The notes beneath the pieces were generated by a model, which saw nothing but the letters and a program-made list of their open reading frames with translations, did no database searches and was not told where the DNA came from. This document shows, piece by piece, positions 43,674-53,250 of a DNA stretch of 64,000 bases. The stretch is from Lachnospiraceae bacterium (GTDB taxonomy: Bacteria; Bacillota; Clostridia; Lachnospirales; Lachnospiraceae): NCBI GenBank assembly GCA_015057625.1, contig SVDZ01000008.1:62001-126000 (forward strand), written 5' to 3'. The position numbers were made by a program, and so were the translations under genes. Positions within the stretch are counted from its first letter, which is position 1. Each line of letters starts with the position of its first letter.

Positions 43674-45734
43674 CTATGCTTCTAATTCTGTTTCAACCTC
43701 TACAACTGTCTCAATTTCTGTCTCTACCTCAGGCTCTGTTTCAGACACAGTTTCTGTCTCAGTTTCAATCTCAGTTTCTGTCTCTGTCTCAGTTTCTGTC
43801 TCTTCCTCAGGCTTAACAAAATATATCATGGCACTTGTAAAGAAATCTTTGTATGTAGTCTGATTGTAATATCCACTGTGCCAGATAATTACCTTGCCAT
43901 GCACATCAACAATCGGCCTTGCATTTCTAAAAGACGCATCTCCTGTCATTTCATAATATACATTTTCACTCAAAGACAAACCATTTTCATCATAATCGTA
44001 TATTTCCACATAATCGTAGCCTTCTTCATTCCTAGCAACTACAATTCTATTTTCATCAATAAAAGAAGCTCCACACTGGTATTTTGGATTCCAAAGCGGT
44101 TCCCCGCCATTGCAGATATCTGTAACTAATCCATCATCATAAATTCGATACACACTATTTCTTGAAGACTTACTTGTCGAAAATGATGCATATAATATTT
44201 TAGTTTTATCCGGATCAGTAATTGCCACATCAAACATTCTCTGCGTACGATTTTTGTCAGCAACAATCAATAAATCAAATTTAGTATAATCAACATCTGA
44301 TTTTCCAAGAGTAGTTTTCCTGTCCGCATTATAAAGTGTATCATTTTTTACATTCAAAAATCCCATTCTGATATTAGGATCTTCTGATGTAGGATTTGAA
44401 TACATACAGATACGAATAAGTTTTTCATCTGTTGTTGGAACAAATTTACAATAATACTGCATATCAGCCTTAACTATTAAATTTTCCGGCGACCAAATAA
44501 TGCCATCAATAGATTTTCTCAATGCCCAGTTGTTATTGTCTACTCTGTAAAATAAATAATAAAAACCATTACACTTTATAATCTGACTGTAGCACGTCTT
44601 TCCCGAAGACAAAAGAACTGTATCATTTGAAAATGAAGTGATATCTTCAGATTTATCTGAAATTCTTATATGAATATCTCTATCCTCATTATGACCTCCG
44701 GCGTAAGCGCACATTATTTTGCCATCATCCATAACTGTCATTGCCAATCCATTGTGGTCATCCACTGCACCGGCCTTCTTGAGATATGTTTTCTTAGTCT
44801 CTTCTGTATTTGCATCATAGGCTGCAATTCCACAATAGCCTTCGTTTGTCGCAAATCCCCAGTAAGTTCTGTCCTTTTTTCCCTGATATGATACCACCTG
44901 AGGATAATACCACCAGGTCCAAATCATATTATCATTTCCTTCGGATACAATATTAAGTGGTTCAAGAGTCCATCTTGCATAAAGTGTCACATCTCCGACA
45001 ACATCTTTTCCAATGCTACTTATTTTTTCATTAAACTCTTTATCAAGATACCAGCCCTCAAACACATATCCTTTTCTTTCCGGTGTTTTTAACTTTGCAC
45101 CTTTTCCAAACTTATAAGTGGCAGGATTGTCATCATTATTTTTACCACTATTTAACTTATAAGAGATATCATATGTTTTTGCTTTCCACTTCGAATAGAG
45201 CACTATTTTCCCTCTTGTATTTTTCTTTATAACATCAATTTTATTTTTAAACTTTTTGTCTGTATACCATCCCTTGAAAACATTTCCTCGTTTTGAAGGA
45301 GAATACATTTTTTTCGATTTATTATATTTATATGTTGAAGTATTATATTTGCTGTTTGTGCCACCATCAAGTTCGTATTCTATCTTGTATGATTTAGCCT
45401 TCCATTTTGCATATACTTTAACATCTCCTATATGGCTCTTACTGATTTTTTTAATCTGTTTACTAAACTTTTTATCTTTGTACCAGCCCACAAAAGTATA
45501 CCCTGTTCTTTTTGGTTCTACTAACTTAAGACCTTTTCCGGACACATAAGATTTAGGTACTTTCTTACTGATTTTTCCTTTGTTTAACTTATATGTAATC
45601 CCGTAAGTGTAGCCATTTCCTGCTGCATACACATTTGGGGCAGCCACTCCTGCTATAAACACAACATTAAATACAACTATAGCCCAATATATAAATTTCA
45701 GTTTTTTGATACGCCTCTTATTAATGTCAAACAT
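43674..45734 (-). CDS. Secreted BNR_4 propeller protein with three Listeria-Bacteroides repeats
   Basis: The protein has 686 residues and an N-terminal signal (about 12-38). Three InlB B-repeat/Flg_new units (about 45-115, 116-185, 186-255) each end in the pattern GWY...YAKW. A beta-propeller follows (about 260-640), with DDHNGLAMTVMDDGKIMCAY typical of BNR_4, a fold found in ulvan lyases of PL24/PL25. The tail is almost pure Glu-Thr, without a sortase motif. A lyase or glycan-binding function is likely, but the substrate is unknown. GAGG precedes ATG 45734. Confidence 0.8.
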   Translation of the reverse strand: MFDINKRRIKKLKFIYWAIVVFNVVFIAGVAAPNVYAAGNGYTYGITYKLNKGKISKKVPKSYVSGKGLKLVEPKRTGYTFVGWYKDKKFSKQIKKISKSHIGDVKVYAKWKAKSYKIEYELDGGTNSKYNTSTYKYNKSKKMYSPSKRGNVFKGWYTDKKFKNKIDVIKKNTRGKIVLYSKWKAKTYDISYKLNSGKNNDDNPATYKFGKGAKLKTPERKGYVFEGWYLDKEFNEKISSIGKDVVGDVTLYARWTLEPLNIVSEGNDNMIWTWWYYPQVVSYQGKKDRTYWGFATNEGYCGIAAYDANTEETKKTYLKKAGAVDDHNGLAMTVMDDGKIMCAYAGGHNEDRDIHIRISDKSEDITSFSNDTVLLSSGKTCYSQIIKCNGFYYLFYRVDNNNWALRKSIDGIIWSPENLIVKADMQYYCKFVPTTDEKLIRICMYSNPTSEDPNIRMGFLNVKNDTLYNADRKTTLGKSDVDYTKFDLLIVADKNRTQRMFDVAITDPDKTKILYASFSTSKSSRNSVYRIYDDGLVTDICNGGEPLWNPKYQCGASFIDENRIVVARNEEGYDYVEIYDYDENGLSLSENVYYEMTGDASFRNARPIVDVHGKVIIWHSGYYNQTTYKDFFTSAMIYFVKPEEETETETETETEIETETETVSETEPEVETEIETVVEVETELEA

Positions 45735-45912
45735 TTCAAACCTCTTTTTCTATATAATCTTTATTTGTAACGCCTTAAACGTACAGTGTTAAGGATACTA
45801 CAATTTAATTTATTAGTAAAGAACACTTACCCGGTAGCACTTCTCCATTCCTGCAATCTGCCAAAGTTTTTATACCAGTCGAATTGCAAAATCGCCGAGA
45901 GCGTTCTTGACC

Positions 45913-47007
45913 TTATCCTAACAATGGCAGTTCGTATTTAAACAATACTTCGTTAATCTCCATTATATTATATATTTTCTTTTCCAGATAATAGGAAACA
46001 ACCACATCAAATTTTGATGCAGTGGATAATGTGTATCCCGCTTTCATCAACAATTCATTCGCCTCTTCCACTGAAAGTTCCAATGCAATAATTAGACATA
46101 TGATTGTTTTTTTGCTGGGTTTATAATCAACATTACTTCTGATTTTTGAAAAAAGTTTCCTGTCGATATTTGCTTTTCTGTAAACTTCAACATCACTCAT
46201 ATTTCTTTCATCAATAAGTCTGAACAGCATCTCAGTGAAAGTCTCAACTTTTCCATTAAGCTGTTCTTCCAATGTAAGTTCTGTTTTCGGTTTCAAATTC
46301 ACAGGTAATCCTGTTTTCTGTCCTGATTTCACAGTTGGTTCAGTTTTCTGTCCTGATTTCACAGTTGGTTCAGTTTTCTGTCCTGATTTCACATCTAATT
46401 CAGCTGACTGTTTTTTCTGCTGCAGTGCATCTTCCATTCTGACATCATATATTTCATCATATGACTCGTCATTATTTGACACATAATTATCATCAATATA
46501 TTCCTGAACATCAAGGGATAACTTCTGACCTACTTCAAGGACTCTTTTTTCGTATATCGTCAGATACACTGTCATATCATTGTCTGCCAAAAAATCGTTT
46601 ATGGCATTTACTGCTGTCCCAAGTGCAATATCTATTGGCATTTTGTAATTGCCTGCCGATATAAGAGGAAACGCTATAGTTTCCGCATTGTATTTTTTTG
46701 CAAGCTTTAATGATGATTCGTATGCACTATATAAAAGATTTATCTCATCTGCAGTTTCGTTCATCCATATCGGCCCCACCGCATGAATTATATATTTTGC
46801 CTGAAGTTTAAAAGCCGGTGTAATTACTGCACTTCCAATTTCACATCCACCAATCTTCTCACATGCTTTTGTCAGTTCCTCTTCCCCTGCCGCAAGAAAA
46901 ATAGCTCTGCTGGTTCCGCTTCCCTGCAAAAGTTTGGTGTTTGTAGTATTTACAATTATATCAGCTTTAACTTTAGTAATATCTTGTCTTAATAATAAGA
47001 GTGGCAT
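45913..47007 (-). CDS. Macro-domain protein with repeat linker and helical C-terminal domain
   Basis: The protein has 364 residues. The macro domain (about 1-165) has DIIVNTTNTKLLQGSGTSRAI, IIHAVGPIW and FPLISAGNYKMP, the ADP-ribose-binding motifs. A linker carries repeats of VKSGQKTEPT. The C-terminal domain (about 265-364) is helical and HTH-like (RKLFSKIRSNVDYKPSKKT). It may remove or read ADP-ribose marks, with the second domain binding DNA or protein. GAGGAGG at 5 bp supports ATG 47007 over a GTG at 47013. Confidence 0.82.
   Translation of the reverse strand: MPLLLLRQDITKVKADIIVNTTNTKLLQGSGTSRAIFLAAGEEELTKACEKIGGCEIGSAVITPAFKLQAKYIIHAVGPIWMNETADEINLLYSAYESSLKLAKKYNAETIAFPLISAGNYKMPIDIALGTAVNAINDFLADNDMTVYLTIYEKRVLEVGQKLSLDVQEYIDDNYVSNNDESYDEIYDVRMEDALQQKKQSAELDVKSGQKTEPTVKSGQKTEPTVKSGQKTGLPVNLKPKTELTLEEQLNGKVETFTEMLFRLIDERNMSDVEVYRKANIDRKLFSKIRSNVDYKPSKKTIICLIIALELSVEEANELLMKAGYTLSTASKFDVVVSYYLEKKIYNIMEINEVLFKYELPLLG
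46321..46392. repeat. 30-bp tandem repeat inside the macro-domain gene
   Basis: Two exact 30-bp units and a partial third encode the ten-residue linker repeat. Copy number probably varies between strains without breaking the frame. Confidence 0.85.
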
Positions 47008-47092
47008 AGGCACCTCCTCAGTAATATCTCCAACTAATTATAACTCATTATTAAGAAATATATAGAATTATTTCAAGTTTAGTTCTTGTTTC

Positions 47093-47281
47093 TTACATCT
47101 GATATTTTTTCAGTTGCATTATTATCCCATCCAACATTCTGCTATCCAAAGGTTTCTTTGACGTCTCCATTGTAACAAACAAATTATCACCTAATACATA
47201 GCCTAAGTTTGTATATAATTGTAGTTTTGCCACTGCATTATTTGCATAGTTTTCACTATCCATCAGCCCGAGTAGGATGAC
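47093..47281 (-). pseudogene. C-terminal remnant of a lost gene
   Basis: One frame is open for 62 codons to TAA 47093-47095 with normal protein composition (LMDSENYANNAVAKLQLY, NLGYVLGDNLFVTMETSKKP). There is no start site; the upstream edge is the terminator at 47284. The pattern resembles the C-terminal end of larger clostridial endonuclease-like or DUF proteins, but I cannot name it. It contains CCTACTCGGGC, like the TCGAGTAGG palindromes, which may mark the break. Confidence 0.5.
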
Positions 47282-47283
47282 AT

Positions 47284-47314
47284 AAAAAAAGAACCTGCCT
47301 CACGGCAGGTTCCT
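47284..47314 (-). terminator. Terminator of the GH43-GH115 operon
   Basis: AGGAACCTGCC and GGCAGGTTCTT pair around GTGA and are followed by TTTTTTT on the minus strand. Confidence 0.95.
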
Positions 47315-47338
47315 TAATCACTAACTATATTATTCCCA

Positions 47339-50300
47339 TCAATCCAACTCAACTATTGATTTTGATAGATTGAATTCTTTCTTCACATAACTACTGTTTA
47401 CAAGTGAAAGTATGTCTGTATATAAATAATCATGTTTTGACTGTGATGGCATAAGTTGCTGATTATATAATTTTTCTGCGACATCAAATATTGTGTATTC
47501 AAACGAATCTGAATATGCGTAGCTTCCATCTTCCAGTTTTGCGTAAGCTCTGATTCTCCAATTTGCTGTGTATTCTGCCGGATTCTTTGTGGCAAATAAC
47601 ATTGTCATGGCAAAGCTTGATGTCTTGCCTGTTTTTGAGTAATTTCTTGAAAGTCTTCCGGCTTGTGTACTCTCGAAACTTACAACTGTATCATTGTCAC
47701 TACCTACGTATAATTCTGATGCTTTTGCATAATCTGAAAGTGAATAAACAATTCCTGAACTTACAACTGCCTTGCCGTCAATCTCATCTGCAACTGAGTA
47801 TACTGTTCTCATTCCTTCAGAGATTGGGCTAATCTGGTAGCCGTTTATTTCAATTCCATCACTTACTTCTACATCATCACCGGACTGCTCGTCCATTACA
47901 TAAACTTTTAAATTATCAAGATCAAGTTGACCGTTTGCAAATCCGTCAATTCCAAATGAATGTCCTATAAGTGAAGTTGTATTATTGGTTCTGAACGGAT
48001 ATCCCTCTGCCACAAGCACGTCATTCATATAAACATCATATGTTTTAGTGTCCATATCAAGAACTGCTTTATAACTGTTCCATACATTGTAATCGTAATC
48101 TGCAATCTTTTGTGTTGAAGAACCTGACTGCTTCAATATTACTCTGTGTGCTGAACTTGCATTGTCAAATGCCATTGTTGTAGCTGCACTGTCTGACTGG
48201 TTCTTTGCAATGTTAAGGTTTGCATATCTTACGTCATTTATTCTTGCAGAGTACTCGACAACAATTTTCTTATCACCGTTTACTTCTGTATTTCCAACAT
48301 ATGGATAGAACAAATTTACATGTCCTGCCTGATCTCCTGTAGAAAGTCGAAGGAATCTGTTTCCGTTTTCCTCCACAATTGTTGTGGCACCACCGTTGTC
48401 AACGGTAACTGCTTTTACTCCGTACGGGAAGTGGTTTCCAAGTACATCATGTTCAAAGTCTCTGTATAAATTATATACCTGTTTGTTATTTCCTACTGTT
48501 ACAAGGGATCCATCAAGTTCCTTCTTTGCCTGTGCAATCAAAGTCTCAAGTTCCTCTGCCTTGTCTTCAGAAAGTGTTCCTTTTTTTGCCTCTGTGCTTG
48601 CTGTAGTGAATGCACCAAGAAGATTTACATACATCTGAGTCTTATAACAACCAACAGTATCACCAAGAGGATATGATACCGAAAAGAACTCGCTCTGCAT
48701 TGTGGCAACTTTTGATTTCATTGTCTCTGCGTTATTTACCTCGTTTGTATCAATAACCTTAACACTGAAATTATCATAATCCATCATACCGTTTGCAAAC
48801 CCGTCAATTCCGACAAGGTGGCCTACAAGATTTGAACCTGTGGCATCTCTGAATGTAAAGTTGTCGGCTACCAATTCATCGTTTATATAAGCGCTGTATG
48901 TAGAACCTGAACAATTTCCAATCAACTTAAATTTGTACCATTTACCTGACTCAAATTTCTGAACTGATGTTTTTGTTCCAGCATTCTGAATCTTGATATC
49001 TGCTGCCTGATTTGTATTGTCAAATGCAACAACCATAGCATATTTGTCCATGTTGTTTCTTATCATTGCAGCATTTGCGTACTGGAATGTTCCTGTAAAT
49101 CTGGCATCGAATTCTATCTCAACTCTGTGTGTTGCATCTGAGAATACAGTTCCGTTGAATGGAAGGGATAAGTTTGCCTTACCTGCTGTCGAACTCGTTG
49201 TAAGTCTTAAGAACTTATTGTCATTTTCTTCTGCAACCACTGCCTGTGCACCGTTAGTAAGTGCCATAACATCAAATCCGTATGGTGTCTTTGAAAGCTC
49301 ATCCCTCTCAAAATCTCTGTAAGCGTTGTAGTGTGAGAACACACCGTCAAGCACCTGTGAATCTTTAAGGGCCTTCTCTGCATTGTCAAGTTTTGCAAGC
49401 ATCGCCTCGGCACTTGCGTCTGTTACATTTCCACCGTATGCCATAACTTCAGCCTGCTCTAAAACTTCTTTATACCAATTGTAAGCAGCTTTGTCATAAC
49501 ATCCAAGGTCTGTTCCAAGAGGATATGATGTGCTGTCAAAGGCTGTTTTCCTTGCTGCTATAGTCTGAGCAAATGTAGTCTTTGCAGCTGTTCCGACACG
49601 ACTTGATAATGTGAAGCTGCTGTCCGTTGGTGTCTCACTTCCTGTTGTAAGATAAATCTTGTCAACCATATTTCCGTCTTCTCTTACCCACAGCGAGAAT
49701 AAATGCTGTTTCGCCGTTGCGACATCAAGTGTTGCAACTTTCTGCCAATACCATTTTTCATCTTTGCTGTCGGTGTGGAATCCTCCACCGCCGCTAAACT
49801 GTCCCTCAACATATGTGTTGTCCAAACCACCTCTGATTGAGTCTGAGGCATTGTCTACATATCTCCAACGAAGCCATACATTGTATGTACCTGTTGTACT
49901 GAAATTAATTCTGTAACTGAGTTCCGGTGCGTACTGTGGAAACTGTGAAGCTGTAGACCAGCCCGAACCTTTATCCGGCATTCTCATTGCAAGACCTGTA
50001 TCTGACTGTGTAAGTCTCCACTCGTTTGGAAGTTTTCCGCTAACCTCTGATGCAATGTTTTTCTTTGAAACTGTGTAAGCTGCCATATCAGATGTTATCT
50101 GACTCTTTGAGAGCAGCACATTTTCCATTGCGTACTCAGCTTCAATTCCTACTTTTCCCGCACTCTCAACAAAAGGTCCGCTTCCCCATCCTGTCATTAC
50201 ATTCTTCTTAGAAAGCTTCTTTGACTCTCTTGAGCCGGGATTTGTGCTTGCCTTAAATGTAGTTTTGTATGCGCTGTTGTAACTTTCATTCGGTCCGTTC

Positions 50301-53236
50301 TGACTGTCTTTTACAACTCCGTCAGTGTAAATTACCATCTTATCGATAGCAATATAATTGTCAACCATCCAAATCTTTAATGTATGCTTTCCTGATGAAA
50401 GACTTGGAAGTGTAACTACATGTTTTTCAATCTGTCCAAAAAGGTTCTTAACCCACTGTTTGTTCTGGTTACTTGTAGTTCCCTCATCAACCGCTGTTGA
50501 AGATATTACCACCGGTGACTGATTGTCAACTGAATATGCAAATCTGATTTTTCCGTTTGGAATTGCATTCATGGTTGGAAGTCTGTAAATTTCAAGTGGG
50601 AACGCTCCCTCTGAAGTCAGATAGAAATCATAACTCATTGAAGGTGATGTTGATGAATTAACTGTGCTAAGACCTGTCTCAGTAAGTGAAGGGTCAACCA
50701 CCTGCATCATATCTCCTGAGAATCCTCTTCCGGCATTTACAAGTTTCTTCCATGACATTCCTGCCACATCATTTTTTGCTGTGTAATGCTCTGCCTCCAT
50801 AGCCACATATCCGTTTGCCTCAACATAGCAGTTTGTAATACCTGCCGCAAGGTCAGATACATTTACTTTTACTTTCTTAACTATATCGCCGGATGTAATT
50901 GTGATAATTGCACTCTTACCGGCTGCCTTATTATAATTGTTGATTGTTACAAAAATTCTTTGTTCGTCATTTACTGTTCCTGAAGTCTTTGTTAGAGATA
51001 CAAAGTCCTGATCACAGGTTGCACTCCACGAAATACTTCCGGCGCCCTTATTGAAAATATCTATAAACTTTCCGCCATTTCCGTATCTGCTAAATGTAAG
51101 AACCGATGTCTTGTTTACAGGCATTTCCTCTCCCTGAACGACAACACCCATGGAAGCCTCTCCCAGAATAAGTGTAGGATTGGTTTCAGGAAGCTGACTT
51201 GTTACAGGTGGTGAATAAACCTCCGGATCAATAAGTCCTTTCCATTTATTATTTGAAATAGTGCTGTAGTAAGCTATCTCTGACTTTCTCTGTTTTTCCG
51301 TTGCAATAGAAATATCAGAGAAATTCTGTGCTGAAGCCATACGTCCCTGGTCGTAAGCCAATGTACTCTTATCTGCGTAATAGAACATTTTATTGGTCAG
51401 ATATACCCAGTTAATTTTACACTGTACTAGCTCGTAGAATGCTGTCTTCATGGCGGTTGATGACATGCTGTTTGAAACAGCATTTGCTCTGTCATAAAGG
51501 TTCTGCCACATTTCCATTCTTTCATCCCACTCATTGAAATAAGTCTGATCAAATAGGTCAAGTCTCATATGCTCAGTTTTTCTGATATTTGAGTGATGAT
51601 AGAAAGTTGTTAGTATATCAGCAATTTCATTTTTTGTTGCCTCGCTGATTGTGCTCCCAAAATTTCTCTTCATCCATTCCTTTGAAAAACCTGCCGAGTC
51701 TTTGGTGTATTTATCTACATCCCATCCGCATCGGATAAAGTAATCCATCTCACCTTCCGCAGGTTTTATATCACCAACGTTTAACACCCAGATTTTTCTG
51801 ATTCCTGTGTCCCAACATTTGCTCATCTCTTCCCCGATAACGCTGAGAGGAATTGAACTCATCCACATATAACTCTGGTTTGCAGGTGCCCAGTAGGAAG
51901 CGTGATAATACATACCACCCTCAGCCATTGCTCTGTCACGGTTTGTAGGTGTACGTCTTACCATTCCGTGATTGTCATCACACCAGATTACTGTCATGTC
52001 ACTTGGAAGTGTGAACTGTTCATTGTTGTAGAGCTGTAAAACTTCCTTGTATGGAAGAATTGCTTTACATGCCTTGTTTGCTTTTTCAGTTCCAACTACT
52101 TCTTTGAGCATTTTTAACTGTTCAGCAATAATCTCTGAGAGAAGTCCCGCTTTTCTTCCCTCCGTAGTAGTTCCGTATTTATCCCATTTTGAATCACTCA
52201 AATTTGCTGTATTGAAAGGTTCATCACCTGTACCTCTCATTCCAAAAAGCCACTGAACTTCAGAATCTTTATGTTTGTTGATGCTGTCTCTCCAAAATGC
52301 CTTAACTGCATCCGGATTAACTGTGTAATCATAAGTCAGCGAACTTGCACTGATTCCCATCTGTGCGGCATATTTATTTTTAAATGTACCCCACTCATCT
52401 CCTGCTGAGATGGTCTTTCTCATTACAACGCCGTACTGTCCGATTGTCTGCGCATTTTCTGCAATATTGTCAAAGGCGTTAACATGCATTCCCGGCCAGA
52501 TGTAATTTCCTTTAAGTCTTAAAATAAGTTCAAATATTTTTCCGTAAAGAGCTGCTCCCATTTTACCTGAGCCGCCGTTCGCTGGGTTGAATACATTGAC
52601 ACACCATGCGCCAAGTTTTTCCTCATCGTTGATAAAAATACCTCTGTATTTTACATCAGGCATATCAATAATCGATGTTCCCTGTGGCATATATACATTG
52701 CTTTTTGTCTGAATTGGAACGTCGGCAAAATAGTACCATGGCGAAACCCCCATCTGCTCAGACACTTCATATGTACCAAATATCGCACCTCTGTTATCCG
52801 AACCTGCAATAACCATAGTGTTTTTATCAACTACTTTAATAAGATATGCCTCCCACTTATTCTTAATGGCGTTTACCTCTGATGAAGTAATCTTTCCGCT
52901 TGAGATAAGTGACTTAATCTGTGCACTCTTATCAAGTGTTCCGATTATTACAACAGGACCACTTGGAAGTGATGAACTGTTGCTGATTGTAGGAGTTTTT
53001 CCCGTAACTCGCTTAACGTCATCCCTGAAATCATTTACTACTCTTTTTACAGGTGTCTCTTCCGATGAATCCACCCAGAGAGTAGCTGTTGTACTTCCGG
53101 ATACAATAGGAAAATCATTTGAGTTTCCACTTGTGGTAATATCCGCATTTATCATAGCAGGAGCGCCCGACAACAATCCCCCAATCATTGTGACTGCCAT
53201 GACAAAGGACAATATTCTTTTTTTAATTCCGTTCAT
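47339..53236 (-). CDS. Giant secreted GH115 alpha-glucuronidase with multiple accessory modules
   Basis: The protein has 1965 residues and a signal peptide (about 1-31). The GH115 catalytic part (about 50-690) has KYRGIFINDEEKLGAW, NYIWPGMH and VIWCDDNHGM, typical of enzymes removing (4-O-methyl)glucuronic acid from xylan. The GH115 C-terminal domain follows (about 700-990, YVAMEAEHYTA), then a CBM35-like module (about 1040-1210), two copies of a pair made of a small helical FIVAR-like repeat and a LamG-like module (about 1225-1500 and 1505-1780), and the shared C-terminal domain (about 1795-1965). GGAGG precedes ATG 53236. It is co-transcribed with GH43, 14 bp upstream. Confidence 0.92.
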   Translation of the reverse strand: MNGIKKRILSFVMAVTMIGGLLSGAPAMINADITTSGNSNDFPIVSGSTTATLWVDSSEETPVKRVVNDFRDDVKRVTGKTPTISNSSSLPSGPVVIIGTLDKSAQIKSLISSGKITSSEVNAIKNKWEAYLIKVVDKNTMVIAGSDNRGAIFGTYEVSEQMGVSPWYYFADVPIQTKSNVYMPQGTSIIDMPDVKYRGIFINDEEKLGAWCVNVFNPANGGSGKMGAALYGKIFELILRLKGNYIWPGMHVNAFDNIAENAQTIGQYGVVMRKTISAGDEWGTFKNKYAAQMGISASSLTYDYTVNPDAVKAFWRDSINKHKDSEVQWLFGMRGTGDEPFNTANLSDSKWDKYGTTTEGRKAGLLSEIIAEQLKMLKEVVGTEKANKACKAILPYKEVLQLYNNEQFTLPSDMTVIWCDDNHGMVRRTPTNRDRAMAEGGMYYHASYWAPANQSYMWMSSIPLSVIGEEMSKCWDTGIRKIWVLNVGDIKPAEGEMDYFIRCGWDVDKYTKDSAGFSKEWMKRNFGSTISEATKNEIADILTTFYHHSNIRKTEHMRLDLFDQTYFNEWDERMEMWQNLYDRANAVSNSMSSTAMKTAFYELVQCKINWVYLTNKMFYYADKSTLAYDQGRMASAQNFSDISIATEKQRKSEIAYYSTISNNKWKGLIDPEVYSPPVTSQLPETNPTLILGEASMGVVVQGEEMPVNKTSVLTFSRYGNGGKFIDIFNKGAGSISWSATCDQDFVSLTKTSGTVNDEQRIFVTINNYNKAAGKSAIITITSGDIVKKVKVNVSDLAAGITNCYVEANGYVAMEAEHYTAKNDVAGMSWKKLVNAGRGFSGDMMQVVDPSLTETGLSTVNSSTSPSMSYDFYLTSEGAFPLEIYRLPTMNAIPNGKIRFAYSVDNQSPVVISSTAVDEGTTSNQNKQWVKNLFGQIEKHVVTLPSLSSGKHTLKIWMVDNYIAIDKMVIYTDGVVKDSQNGPNESYNSAYKTTFKASTNPGSRESKKLSKKNVMTGWGSGPFVESAGKVGIEAEYAMENVLLSKSQITSDMAAYTVSKKNIASEVSGKLPNEWRLTQSDTGLAMRMPDKGSGWSTASQFPQYAPELSYRINFSTTGTYNVWLRWRYVDNASDSIRGGLDNTYVEGQFSGGGGFHTDSKDEKWYWQKVATLDVATAKQHLFSLWVREDGNMVDKIYLTTGSETPTDSSFTLSSRVGTAAKTTFAQTIAARKTAFDSTSYPLGTDLGCYDKAAYNWYKEVLEQAEVMAYGGNVTDASAEAMLAKLDNAEKALKDSQVLDGVFSHYNAYRDFERDELSKTPYGFDVMALTNGAQAVVAEENDNKFLRLTTSSTAGKANLSLPFNGTVFSDATHRVEIEFDARFTGTFQYANAAMIRNNMDKYAMVVAFDNTNQAADIKIQNAGTKTSVQKFESGKWYKFKLIGNCSGSTYSAYINDELVADNFTFRDATGSNLVGHLVGIDGFANGMMDYDNFSVKVIDTNEVNNAETMKSKVATMQSEFFSVSYPLGDTVGCYKTQMYVNLLGAFTTASTEAKKGTLSEDKAEELETLIAQAKKELDGSLVTVGNNKQVYNLYRDFEHDVLGNHFPYGVKAVTVDNGGATTIVEENGNRFLRLSTGDQAGHVNLFYPYVGNTEVNGDKKIVVEYSARINDVRYANLNIAKNQSDSAATTMAFDNASSAHRVILKQSGSSTQKIADYDYNVWNSYKAVLDMDTKTYDVYMNDVLVAEGYPFRTNNTTSLIGHSFGIDGFANGQLDLDNLKVYVMDEQSGDDVEVSDGIEINGYQISPISEGMRTVYSVADEIDGKAVVSSGIVYSLSDYAKASELYVGSDNDTVVSFESTQAGRLSRNYSKTGKTSSFAMTMLFATKNPAEYTANWRIRAYAKLEDGSYAYSDSFEYTIFDVAEKLYNQQLMPSQSKHDYLYTDILSLVNSSYVKKEFNLSKSIVELD

Positions 53237-53250
53237 TTTTTCCTCCGATT

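Noticed and set aside
43674..45734. Listeria-Bacteroides repeats taken as evidence of an internalin.
   Set aside because: There are no leucine-rich repeats. These modules are common on surface proteins of gut Firmicutes and the main domain is a BNR_4 propeller.
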